Shown piece by piece: positions 13,802 to 20,932 of a stretch of 42,743 nucleotides of DNA. The translations under genes and the position numbers were made by a program. The first letter of the stretch is position 1. Each line of letters starts with the position of its first letter. The notes beneath the pieces were generated by a model, which did not search any database, had not been told where the DNA came from, and saw nothing but the letters and a program-made list of their open reading frames with translations. The stretch is from Elusimicrobia bacterium UBA4817 (GTDB lineage: Bacteria > Elusimicrobiota > UBA8919), in assembly GCA_002402375.1 (NCBI GenBank), contig DHFT01000048.1, forward strand, positions 1-42,743, read 5' to 3'.

Positions 13802-14970
13802 AAAAATACATAATTATCTTCGGGCTCATCTTTTTTATTACTGTCGTTCTTACATTATTCAATCCGCTTACATTAAATCTTATTTCCGGGCAGCGTGTTA
13901 ACGGAATTATTATAGGTACGGATGATGTTGACTATGCCAAACACTCGGATGTGATTATTTTTATGTCGTATAATCCGAAAAAAAGATTTTTGGATGTCAT
14001 TTCAATTCCACGCGATACAAAGATTTCTGTTGAAGGAATAGCGATACGAAAAATAAACCAATTATATGCTTATGCATACAAAAAAAGCAAAAGTCATCGT
14101 AATGCTACTGAAAGCGTTAGGAATGAATTGCAGAAAATCCTCGGAATGGACATACAGTTTTATGCTCAATTGGATTACAGCGGTTTCAGAAACTTTATTG
14201 ATGTTTTGGGCGGCGTAAAAGTTGAAATTAGTCGGCCGATGCATTACGACGATAACTGGGGCAAACTTCATATACATTTTTCAACGGGTACACATTTGCT
14301 CAACGGACAAAAGGCGTTGGAATACATAAGATACAGAACCGGGGACCGTGCTGATTTGGACAGGATTTTAAGACAACAGGGTTTCATTCGTGAGGTTATG
14401 AATAAGGTTAAAGACCCCAGAGTTATTATATACTTTCCAAAAATCGCTAAAATTTTCTATCAAAATATTCATACAAACATTTCTATGTGGGATATACTGG
14501 CAGTTATTTACGAATTAAAAAATTTTAATCTTTCAAATGTTCGTTTGCAGTCGCTTCCCGGTTCGCCGTCAAGAGGTGTTTGGGTCGCCGATACATCGGC
14601 AGTTCAGAAATCCATAGAATTGATTACAACCGGTCTTGTGAACGATATTAAAAAATTCCCGACATATTCAAATGTTGTCGTTGAGATATTCAATGCATCC
14701 GGTAAAACAAATCTTGCCGGTCAGATGCGACGTGCCCTTATAAAAAACGGTTTTGATGTTATAAAAATCGGAAATTATGATGCCAATTCAAAATATGAAA
14801 AAACGCTTGTTATAGACAGAATGGGCGAACTTTCCAAGGCACAGCAGATTGCGGCTCTTATAGGCGCAAAAGAGGTTATCACAAAAATTGACTCTACCCG
14901 CGGAGTGGATGTTACCGTTATTATAGGTCGTGACTGGGAGGGACTTAAAAACTTATGGGGCAAAAAATAG
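13798..14970 (+). CDS. LytR-CpsA-Psr family protein
   Basis: 390 residues. One N-terminal membrane anchor (about 5-24) leads into the LCP domain, recognisable by SDVIIFMSYNPKK, ISIPRDTKI, INQLYAYAY, DVLGGVKVEI and ALEYIRYRTGDRADLDRILRQQ, whose arginines and aspartates bind polyprenyl pyrophosphate. A LytR_C domain follows (VVEIFNASGKTNLAGQM onward). LCP enzymes attach glycopolymers to the cell envelope. The yqeK-LCP-rsfS order is common in several phyla. It overlaps both neighbours. Confidence 0.9.
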   Translation: MKKYIIIFGLIFFITVVLTLFNPLTLNLISGQRVNGIIIGTDDVDYAKHSDVIIFMSYNPKKRFLDVISIPRDTKISVEGIAIRKINQLYAYAYKKSKSHRNATESVRNELQKILGMDIQFYAQLDYSGFRNFIDVLGGVKVEISRPMHYDDNWGKLHIHFSTGTHLLNGQKALEYIRYRTGDRADLDRILRQQGFIREVMNKVKDPRVIIYFPKIAKIFYQNIHTNISMWDILAVIYELKNFNLSNVRLQSLPGSPSRGVWVADTSAVQKSIELITTGLVNDIKKFPTYSNVVVEIFNASGKTNLAGQMRRALIKNGFDVIKIGNYDANSKYEKTLVIDRMGELSKAQQIAALIGAKEVITKIDSTRGVDVTVIIGRDWEGLKNLWGKK

Positions 14971-15350
14971 ATTTCAGGAAAAAGGCATTACAGTCAGTAG
15001 AATTGCTTAAAGAGAAAAAGGGCAGGGATATAATTATGCTGGATGTCAGAAAAATATCCGATTTTACCGACTATCTTGTTGTAGCGAGCGGAACTTCCGA
15101 CGCTCATATTAAGACGCTTTTTTCGGAAGTTGAAGAAAAACTGCCGCTCTTACCGTACAAAAAAGAGATAAGAAATAAAACAAAATGGGCGGTGCTTGAT
15201 TACGGCGGGTTGGTTGTTCATGTGTTTCATACTGACACAAGAAAATTTTACAATATAGAAAGCAACTGGGGGTTGGCGAAGAAAATTTCCGGCACAAGGG
15301 TTAACAAAAGGAAATCAAAAAATGTTAAAAGACGCAAGGGAAATAATTGA
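14955..15350 (+). CDS. rsfS: Ribosome silencing factor
   Basis: 131 residues with the RsfS/Iojap fold: RDIIMLDVRKISDFTDYLVV, SGTSDAHIKTL, WAVLDYGGLVVHVF and FYNIESNWG. RsfS binds ribosomal protein uL14 and blocks subunit joining during nutrient limitation. It overlaps the LCP gene by 16 nt and argS by 29 nt. The C-terminus is a short basic tail. Confidence 0.93.
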   Translation: MGQKIDFRKKALQSVELLKEKKGRDIIMLDVRKISDFTDYLVVASGTSDAHIKTLFSEVEEKLPLLPYKKEIRNKTKWAVLDYGGLVVHVFHTDTRKFYNIESNWGLAKKISGTRVNKRKSKNVKRRKGNN

Positions 15351-16905
15351 AAAAATATTAGGCGAGTTAAAAATCACCGATGATTTTAGATATGCCGTTG
15401 AGATGCCGCCGCAGGATATTGAGGCGGATGTTTCTACCAATGTAGCAATCCTGCTTTCAAAAGTTATTAAAAAAAATCCGAAAGAAGTCGCCGATGAAAT
15501 AATAGAAAAAATAAAAAAAGAAGAAATTGTTGCCGAGGTAAAATTTCAGTCGGGTTTCATAAATATAACTTTTTCGGATAATTATATTTATAGCAATCTT
15601 ATCAAATCCATGCTTCCCTTACATTCCGGCATATTAAACGGCAAAAAGATTCTTATAGAATTTGTATCGGCTAATCCTACCGGACCTTTGCATATCGGGC
15701 ATGGCCGCGGTGCCGCCTACGGGGATTCTCTATCACGGTTATTTGAATTTTTGGGCGCTAAAATTGAACGGGAGTATTACATAAATGATGTCGGAAATCA
15801 GATGGAAATTCTGTCGCAGTCCGTTAGGTCGCATATAGAAAAAAAATCGCTCCCTGAAAACGGGTATAAGGGAAAATATATTGAGGATATAGCGAAAGAA
15901 ATTACAAATTACAAATTACAAATTACAAATTACAAGGAGTTTACAATAAATAAAATTCTTGAATGGATAAAAAATGACTTGGAAAAATTCGGAATTCATT
16001 TTAATAACTGGTTTCGGGAATCTTCGCTTTATGAAAAAAATGAAGTGAACGAAATAATAGAAAAATTGGAAAAAAAGAAATTTGCATACAAAAAAGATGG
16101 AGCGGTTTGGTTCAAATCAACCGATTTTTCCGACGATAAAGACAGAGTGCTTGTTCGTGAGGACGGAAGAAAAACATATCTCGCCTCCGACATCGCCTAT
16201 CATTTCAATAAGTATAAAAGAAATTTTGACCAGTACATAGACATCTGGGGCGCCGACCATCACGGTTATGTGGAAAGAATGAAAGGCGCGGTTCGGGCGA
16301 TTGATTGCGACGACAAAAAACTCAAAATAATTTTATATCAACTTGTCAATATAATTAAAGACGGTAAGAAAATAAATATGTCAACCCGGTCCGGCGAGTT
16401 CATTACTCTTCAAGAAGTAATGGACGAAGTGGGGGTTGATGCGACGAGGTTTTTTCTTTTGATGAGAAATTCTGAAAGTCATCTGGATTTTGATTTGGAT
16501 TTAGCAAAAAAGCAGACGCCTGAAAATCCGGTTTTTTATGTCCAGTATGCACACGCAAGAATTTGTTCTATATTCAAAGAAGCGGAAAAACAGGGAGTGG
16601 GAAGCGGAAAGTTGGAAGTCGGAAGATTGGAACTTTTAAAATTGAAAGAAGAAAGAAAACTTATAAAAAAAGTTTTGTATTTTAATGATTTGCTGGAAAT
16701 TGCCGCACGGGATTATGCGCCGCATTATTTGACAAAATACTTGCAGGATATTGCATCTTGCTTCCATTCTTACTATAATAGAAACAGAGTGCTCACGGAA
16801 GCCACCGATAAAACCAGCGCCCGCCTTGCAATATGTCGGGCGGTAAAAAACGTGCTCAAAGACGGTTTGAATATTCTCGGGGTAATTGCCCCGGAAAAAA
16901 TGTAA
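15322..16905 (+). CDS. argS: Arginyl-tRNA synthetase
   Basis: 527 residues, class I. The N-terminal additional domain spans about 1-105; the HIGH motif is in NPTGPLHIGHGRGAAYGD (about 114-131); GADHHGYVERMKGA and the MSTRSG loop (the degenerate KMSKS region) follow; the C-terminal helical anticodon domain ends at the usual place. It charges tRNA-Arg. Two in-frame micro-insertions made by short tandem repeats are present: residues 194-205 (five copies of ATTACAA) and a Gly/Glu/Leu stretch around 16595-16635. Both fall in likely surface loops. Confidence 0.94.
   Translation: MLKDAREIIEKILGELKITDDFRYAVEMPPQDIEADVSTNVAILLSKVIKKNPKEVADEIIEKIKKEEIVAEVKFQSGFINITFSDNYIYSNLIKSMLPLHSGILNGKKILIEFVSANPTGPLHIGHGRGAAYGDSLSRLFEFLGAKIEREYYINDVGNQMEILSQSVRSHIEKKSLPENGYKGKYIEDIAKEITNYKLQITNYKEFTINKILEWIKNDLEKFGIHFNNWFRESSLYEKNEVNEIIEKLEKKKFAYKKDGAVWFKSTDFSDDKDRVLVREDGRKTYLASDIAYHFNKYKRNFDQYIDIWGADHHGYVERMKGAVRAIDCDDKKLKIILYQLVNIIKDGKKINMSTRSGEFITLQEVMDEVGVDATRFFLLMRNSESHLDFDLDLAKKQTPENPVFYVQYAHARICSIFKEAEKQGVGSGKLEVGRLELLKLKEERKLIKKVLYFNDLLEIAARDYAPHYLTKYLQDIASCFHSYYNRNRVLTEATDKTSARLAICRAVKNVLKDGLNILGVIAPEKM
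15901..15935. repeat. Heptanucleotide repeat in argS, (ATTACAA)5
   Basis: Five perfect head-to-tail copies of ATTACAA inside argS. Thirty-five nucleotides is not a multiple of three, but the gene frame continues, so the repeat has settled at a length compatible with the frame. Confidence 0.95.
16595..16632. repeat. Degenerate heptad repeat in argS
   Basis: Imperfect 7-8 nt units built on GGAAGTT/GGAAGTC (for example GTTGGAAGTCGGAAGATTGG) encode a Gly-Lys-Leu-Glu-rich loop. This is the complement of the AACTTCC unit found in ileS. Confidence 0.6.
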
Positions 16906-16919
16906 AAGGGGGGATGATT

Positions 16920-18083
16920 ATGGAAGGGAAAACGGAATATGGAAAATGGGAGATTTTGAGGGTTTTGGGGTTAATTTTTAATTTTACATTTTTAATTGTA
17001 AATTGCCTCTTTTCCGACGAACTTCTGGTTCAGCAGTACATAAAGGGCTTAAAGGACAAAAAGAAATCGGTTCGCATTGAATCCGTTCAGAAATTAGGAG
17101 AAATAGGAAAACAGGATGTTGTTGCACCATTGAGGGATGCGTTAAACGATAAAAGCGACGATGTTCGTTTGGAAGTCGTAAAAGCGCTATCTAAAATTCA
17201 AGATGACACTGCAATTTCTGCACTCGCCGTTGCGGTGAAAGATAAAGATGGCGATGTCCGTATGGCAGCTGTTGACGCGTTGTCTTCGCAAACCAGCAAG
17301 GCGGCAATCGGACCTCTGATTGAAGCGACGAAAGACAAAAATAATTCCGTCAAGAAATCAGCGTTGAATCTTTTGGGAACTTTTTCGGACTCATCGCTTA
17401 TACCGACGCTTTCAAATTGTCTTAAAGATAAAAATATTAGTGTTCGTTTGTCTGCTGTTTATGCGATAGGAAGTATCGGCGGGATTGATGCTATCCGGTC
17501 TCTTTCCGTCGCATTGAATGATAAAGAGGACAATGTAAGTGTTGCTGCAATTAATGTTTTAGGCGCACTCGGCGATCAAAATGCTACTCCGCTTTTGACG
17601 GCGCTCTTAAGACAAAAACGGAGTATATCTGTGCATAATGCCGTTGCAGATGCACTTATTAATCTCGGAGATAAATCGGCAATCCCTTCAATCGTTGAAT
17701 TTTTAGAAACAATTGACGAAGAAGATAAAGACAAATTTCGTACGGCGATTATAAAAATACTTGATAAAAACAAAGTTGTTTCGTCTAAAAAGGAAACGGT
17801 AAAAATAAAACCCGTTGAACCTCCGGCACCGACTGTTCTTGAAACTCCGCCGGTGAAATCCGCAGGAACTCCGGTTCAGACGCCTGCTGTTGTTCCGCAG
17901 AGTCAATCACAGGAAGAAAAACTTAAACAAATGGGACAGCATTATTCTGCGGGAGTTGCTCTCTATGAAAAAAGAGAGTACGAAAAAGCGATTGCCGAAT
18001 GGGAGGAGGTTCTTAAACTTGACCCGAATCATAAGCAGTCAAAAAAGATGATAGAAAAAGCCAGAAAACAGATGAAAAAATAG
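16920..18083 (+). CDS. Exported HEAT-repeat protein with C-terminal TPR
   Basis: 387 residues from ATG 16920, seven bases after a GGGGGG site (ATG 16914 is too close to it). A signal peptide or membrane anchor (IFNFTFLIVNCLF) is encoded by an A/T heptad block. About six HEAT/PBS-type repeats follow, each with a DVRxxAVxALG-like core (DVRLEVVKALSKI, DVRMAAVDALS, SVRLSAVYAIGSI). A Pro-rich linker and a terminal TPR (GVALYEKREYEKAIAEWEEVLKLDPNH) end the protein. It is probably a protein-protein scaffold at the membrane or in the periplasm; partners unknown. Confidence 0.8.
   Translation: MEGKTEYGKWEILRVLGLIFNFTFLIVNCLFSDELLVQQYIKGLKDKKKSVRIESVQKLGEIGKQDVVAPLRDALNDKSDDVRLEVVKALSKIQDDTAISALAVAVKDKDGDVRMAAVDALSSQTSKAAIGPLIEATKDKNNSVKKSALNLLGTFSDSSLIPTLSNCLKDKNISVRLSAVYAIGSIGGIDAIRSLSVALNDKEDNVSVAAINVLGALGDQNATPLLTALLRQKRSISVHNAVADALINLGDKSAIPSIVEFLETIDEEDKDKFRTAIIKILDKNKVVSSKKETVKIKPVEPPAPTVLETPPVKSAGTPVQTPAVVPQSQSQEEKLKQMGQHYSAGVALYEKREYEKAIAEWEEVLKLDPNHKQSKKMIEKARKQMKK
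16971..17010. repeat. A/T heptad element (copy 1, coding)
   Basis: TTTTTAA/TTTTACA/TTTTTAA/TTGTAAA heptads within the signal peptide of the HEAT protein. Nearly the same phrase occurs at 24377, and related ones at 26781 and 39725, all non-coding. Confidence 0.8.
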
Positions 18084-18085
18084 TT

Positions 18086-18226
18086 GCCCCTAAAGGGACT
18101 CCCTTCGGTCGCTCGGGAATTGTCTCGCAGAACCGCCTCGCCTCTGCAGGCGGGCTCTCACTCGTTCCGCTGAATGCGAATGCGGAACTCCGTGAAGTTC
18201 TGCTCAACAACACCCTCGCTCCACAA
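18086..18226. repeat. Dispersed repeat, copy B (family 1)
   Basis: About 141 bp beginning GCCCCTAAAGGGACTCCC, similar throughout to copy A at 12477 and in the same orientation relative to the genes. It fills most of the gap between the HEAT gene and yggS. The remaining bases to 18255 hold a weak AAAAAGG site and a seven-codon ORF at 18243. Confidence 0.85.
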
Positions 18227-18255
18227 CTAAAAAAGGTAAAAAATGACGGTATCCG

Positions 18256-18930
18256 ATGATTTGTGATAATATAAAAATTATTCTGGAAAGAATTGAGAAA
18301 GCGAAAAACAAAGTCGGTCTAAAGAAAGACATTAAACTTGTTGCGGTTACAAAAACGGTTTCTGCTGATAAAATAATTGAAGCAATCGGATGCGGTATAA
18401 CGATTATCGGGGAAAACCGGGTTCAGGAAGCGGAGAAAAAATTTGAGGAGTTTCCTGAAACCGTAGAAATCAAAAAACATTTAATCGGACATTTACAGAC
18501 GAACAAAGTAAAAAAAGCGGTTGAGTTGTTTGATTTGATTCAGTCGGTTGACAGTGTTTATTTATTGGAAGAGATAAATAGGCAGGCAGAAAAAATCAAA
18601 AAAATTCAGGAATGTTTTATTGAAATAAAAGTTTCGGAAGAAGAAACAAAGTACGGCTTGAACCCGACGGAACTTGAAAGTTTTATGGAAAAAGCAGCAC
18701 AGTTAAGGAATATAAAAATATCCGGTTTGATGGCGATTGCGCCTTATTTTGAAAACCCTGAGTTAGCAAGACCATATTTCCGCCGTGCATATAATTACTA
18801 CTCGCTACTCTCTACCCACGACTCACTGTCTTTTTTGTCAATGGGAATGACGGGTGATTTTGAGGTTGCGATTGAAGAGGGTTCTAATATGGTGCGAATA
18901 GGAACGGGAATTTTTGGAGAACGGATATGA
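18256..18930 (+). CDS. yggS: PLP homeostasis protein
   Basis: 224 residues of the YggS/PROSC family, a single-domain alanine-racemase-like barrel. The PLP lysine is in LVAVTKT (about residue 33), with GENRVQEA, HLIGHLQTNKV, SMGMTGDFEVAIEEGS and VRIGTGIFG completing the signature. It buffers free PLP and is typically encoded next to proC, as here. A degenerate heptad repeat at 18797-18824 lies within the coding sequence (YYSLLSTHDSL). Confidence 0.94.
   Translation: MICDNIKIILERIEKAKNKVGLKKDIKLVAVTKTVSADKIIEAIGCGITIIGENRVQEAEKKFEEFPETVEIKKHLIGHLQTNKVKKAVELFDLIQSVDSVYLLEEINRQAEKIKKIQECFIEIKVSEEETKYGLNPTELESFMEKAAQLRNIKISGLMAIAPYFENPELARPYFRRAYNYYSLLSTHDSLSFLSMGMTGDFEVAIEEGSNMVRIGTGIFGERI
18797..18824. 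repeat. Degenerate heptads in yggS
   Basis: ACTACTC GCTACTC TCTACCC: imperfect 7-nt units in frame with yggS, similar to the ACTACTT unit at 34808. Confidence 0.5.
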
Positions 18931-19103
18931 GTAAAAGAATAGAAATAGATAGAAGATTGTGGGTGCGCCGTGCTGAAGAAAGACGTAAAGAGGAAAGAAG
19001 GGCTATTCATATTCCCGTTGTTATAGATACACGGGTAAGTGAACGAAGAAAAGTTAAAAGGAGAAAAGTTGAAAAGCGGAAAAATGAAAGACGCAATGGA
19101 TAA
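18927..19103 (+). CDS. Very basic 58-residue protein
   Basis: A short ORF whose ATG overlaps the yggS stop (ATGA at 18927) and whose TAA overlaps the proC start. The product is strongly basic (RRAEERRKEERR, RRKVKRRKVEK) with a short hydrophobic middle (IHIPVVID), which could bind nucleic acid. No family is recognisable. Position and overlaps support expression, but the low-complexity composition is a reason for doubt. Confidence 0.45.
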   Translation: MSKRIEIDRRLWVRRAEERRKEERRAIHIPVVIDTRVSERRKVKRRKVEKRKNERRNG

Positions 19104-19899
19104 AAAAATCGGTTTTATAGGTAGCGGGTATATAGCAGAAGCAATAATATCAGGTATAGTGAAAACTTGCTGTTCGGCAAAAAACATTTTTATATCGGAT
19201 ATAAACAATTCCCGTGCAAACTTTGTCTGCCGAAAATACAGGGTTGTAAAATGTTCCGGTAACTTATCGGTTGTAAAATCTTCAGATATTATTTTTATAA
19301 CGGTAAAACCGAATCAAATTGCAGATGTGCTTGAAGAGATTGCGGGTAATTTTGACAATAGAAAACTTTTGATTTCCGTCGCTGCCGGTATTAAAACATC
19401 AAAAATAGAAAAATATCTGGGAAAGGTTTCTGTCGTCAGAGTTATGCCGAATACACCTGCTCTGATAGGTATCGGGGCGATTGCGCTCACACCGGGCAGA
19501 TATGCGAAAAAATCCGACCTTCAATCTGCAAAAAAACTTTTAAGTGCCTGCGGAATTGTGGTTGAAGTCAAAGAAAAAGATATGGATACGGTAACAGCCG
19601 TTTCCGGCAGCGGCCCCGCTTATGTTTTTTATGTCGCAGAAATTATGATGAAAACGGCGGTAAAACTGGGTCTTGAAAAAGAAATCGCAGAAAAACTTGT
19701 AAATCAAACTTTGCTCGGCGCCTCAAAAATGCTGATTTTATCAGACGATGGACCGGAAGTTTTAAGACGGAAAGTCACATCAAAAGGCGGAACAACAGAG
19801 TCGGCTTTTAAGATTTTGACGAAAAAGAAATTCGGCAGTATTCTGGAAAAAGCAATTATTTCTGCAAAGAAAAGAGCAACAAAATTATCAAATGGTTAA
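19096..19899 (+). CDS. proC: Pyrroline-5-carboxylate reductase
   Basis: 267 residues from ATG 19096 (GTG 19039 and ATG 19084 would add a Lys-rich extension from the upstream ORF). The Rossmann motif IGFIGSGYIAEAI is at the very start, then VKPNQIADVL, RVMPNTPALIG, AVSGSGPAYVF and the C-terminal TSKGGTTESAF. It makes proline from pyrroline-5-carboxylate with NAD(P)H, complementing ProA at 11211. It overlaps mtnA by 8 nt. Confidence 0.93.
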   Translation: MDKKIGFIGSGYIAEAIISGIVKTCCSAKNIFISDINNSRANFVCRKYRVVKCSGNLSVVKSSDIIFITVKPNQIADVLEEIAGNFDNRKLLISVAAGIKTSKIEKYLGKVSVVRVMPNTPALIGIGAIALTPGRYAKKSDLQSAKKLLSACGIVVEVKEKDMDTVTAVSGSGPAYVFYVAEIMMKTAVKLGLEKEIAEKLVNQTLLGASKMLILSDDGPEVLRRKVTSKGGTTESAFKILTKKKFGSILEKAIISAKKRATKLSNG

Positions 19900-20929
19900 G
19901 ACACTCTATCTAAAAAAAAATGTTTTGAAAGTTTTAGACCAGCGACTTTTACCGTCTAAAATTATTTATATTGCCTGTGGAAATTACAAAGATGTTTTTT
20001 ACTGCATTAAAGATATGGCTGTGCGCGGCGCTCCTGCAATAGGTGTTGCCGCGGGTTATGGAATGTATCTTGCTGCAATTGAAAGAAAATTCGGGGATGT
20101 TTCGGATTTGAAAAAATATCTGCGAATTGCCGGTAAATATCTTGTTTCGGCACGTCCTACTGCAGTCAATCTTTTCTGGGCGGTAAACAGAATAAGCAAA
20201 ACCGTACACGAGTTCAAGGGTTCACGAGTTGATGAGTTACGGGAAAGAATCAGAAAGGAAGCGGACAAAATCTACTACGAAGATATTTCAATAAATAAAA
20301 AAATGGGTGAAAATGGTGCGAAACTTCTGGAAAAAAATTCAACGCTGCTTACCCATTGTAATGCCGGTGCTTTGGCAACTGCCGGATGGGGAACTGCCCT
20401 GGGTGTTATAAGAACTGCACATAAACAAGGAAAAATAAAATTGGTTTATGTTGACGAAACAAGACCTTATTTACAGGGCGCTCGGCTTACATCGTGGGAA
20501 CTTTTACAGGAAAAAATCCCGTGTGTTTTAATCACCGATAACATGGCGGGTTATTTTTTGTCAACAGGTAGAATTGACGGAGTTATCGTCGGTGCCGATA
20601 GAATTGCTGCCAACGGCGATACGGCAAATAAAATAGGCACTTATTCGCTTGCCGTTTTGTGCAAATATAACAAAATACCGTTTTATGTTGCTGCACCAAG
20701 TTCAACTTTTGATTTGACGATTTCCGCCGGTAAAAAAATAAAAATTGAATACAGAAATTCCGACGAAGTTATTTTCATCAATGGCTACAGAATATCTCCC
20801 GTCGGAGTTAAAGCCCTCCATCCCGCGTTTGACGTTACGCCGCACAATCTTATAACAGCCATAATTACGGAAAAAGGAGTAATAAAGAATCCGTCAAAAG
20901 AAAGGATAAGGAAAATTTTAGGTGTATAA
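19892..20929 (+). CDS. mtnA: S-methyl-5-thioribose-1-phosphate isomerase
   Basis: 345 residues of the MtnA/eIF2B-like family. MAVRGAPAIGVAAGYGM, SARPTAVNLFWAV, LTHCNAGALAT (catalytic cysteine near residue 156), GADRIAANGDTANKIGT (catalytic aspartate) and DVTPHNLITAIITEKG are all present. It isomerises methylthioribose-1-phosphate to the ribulose form in methionine salvage. No other mtn gene is in the window; some homologues act on ribose or deoxyribose phosphates, so the exact substrate is not certain. Confidence 0.9.
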   Translation: MVKTLYLKKNVLKVLDQRLLPSKIIYIACGNYKDVFYCIKDMAVRGAPAIGVAAGYGMYLAAIERKFGDVSDLKKYLRIAGKYLVSARPTAVNLFWAVNRISKTVHEFKGSRVDELRERIRKEADKIYYEDISINKKMGENGAKLLEKNSTLLTHCNAGALATAGWGTALGVIRTAHKQGKIKLVYVDETRPYLQGARLTSWELLQEKIPCVLITDNMAGYFLSTGRIDGVIVGADRIAANGDTANKIGTYSLAVLCKYNKIPFYVAAPSSTFDLTISAGKKIKIEYRNSDEVIFINGYRISPVGVKALHPAFDVTPHNLITAIITEKGVIKNPSKERIRKILGV

Positions 20930-20932
20930 GTT

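Noticed and set aside
15901..15935. Heptad array as a CRISPR or direct-repeat array
   Set aside because: Units are contiguous with no spacers and lie inside argS; no cas genes are in the window.
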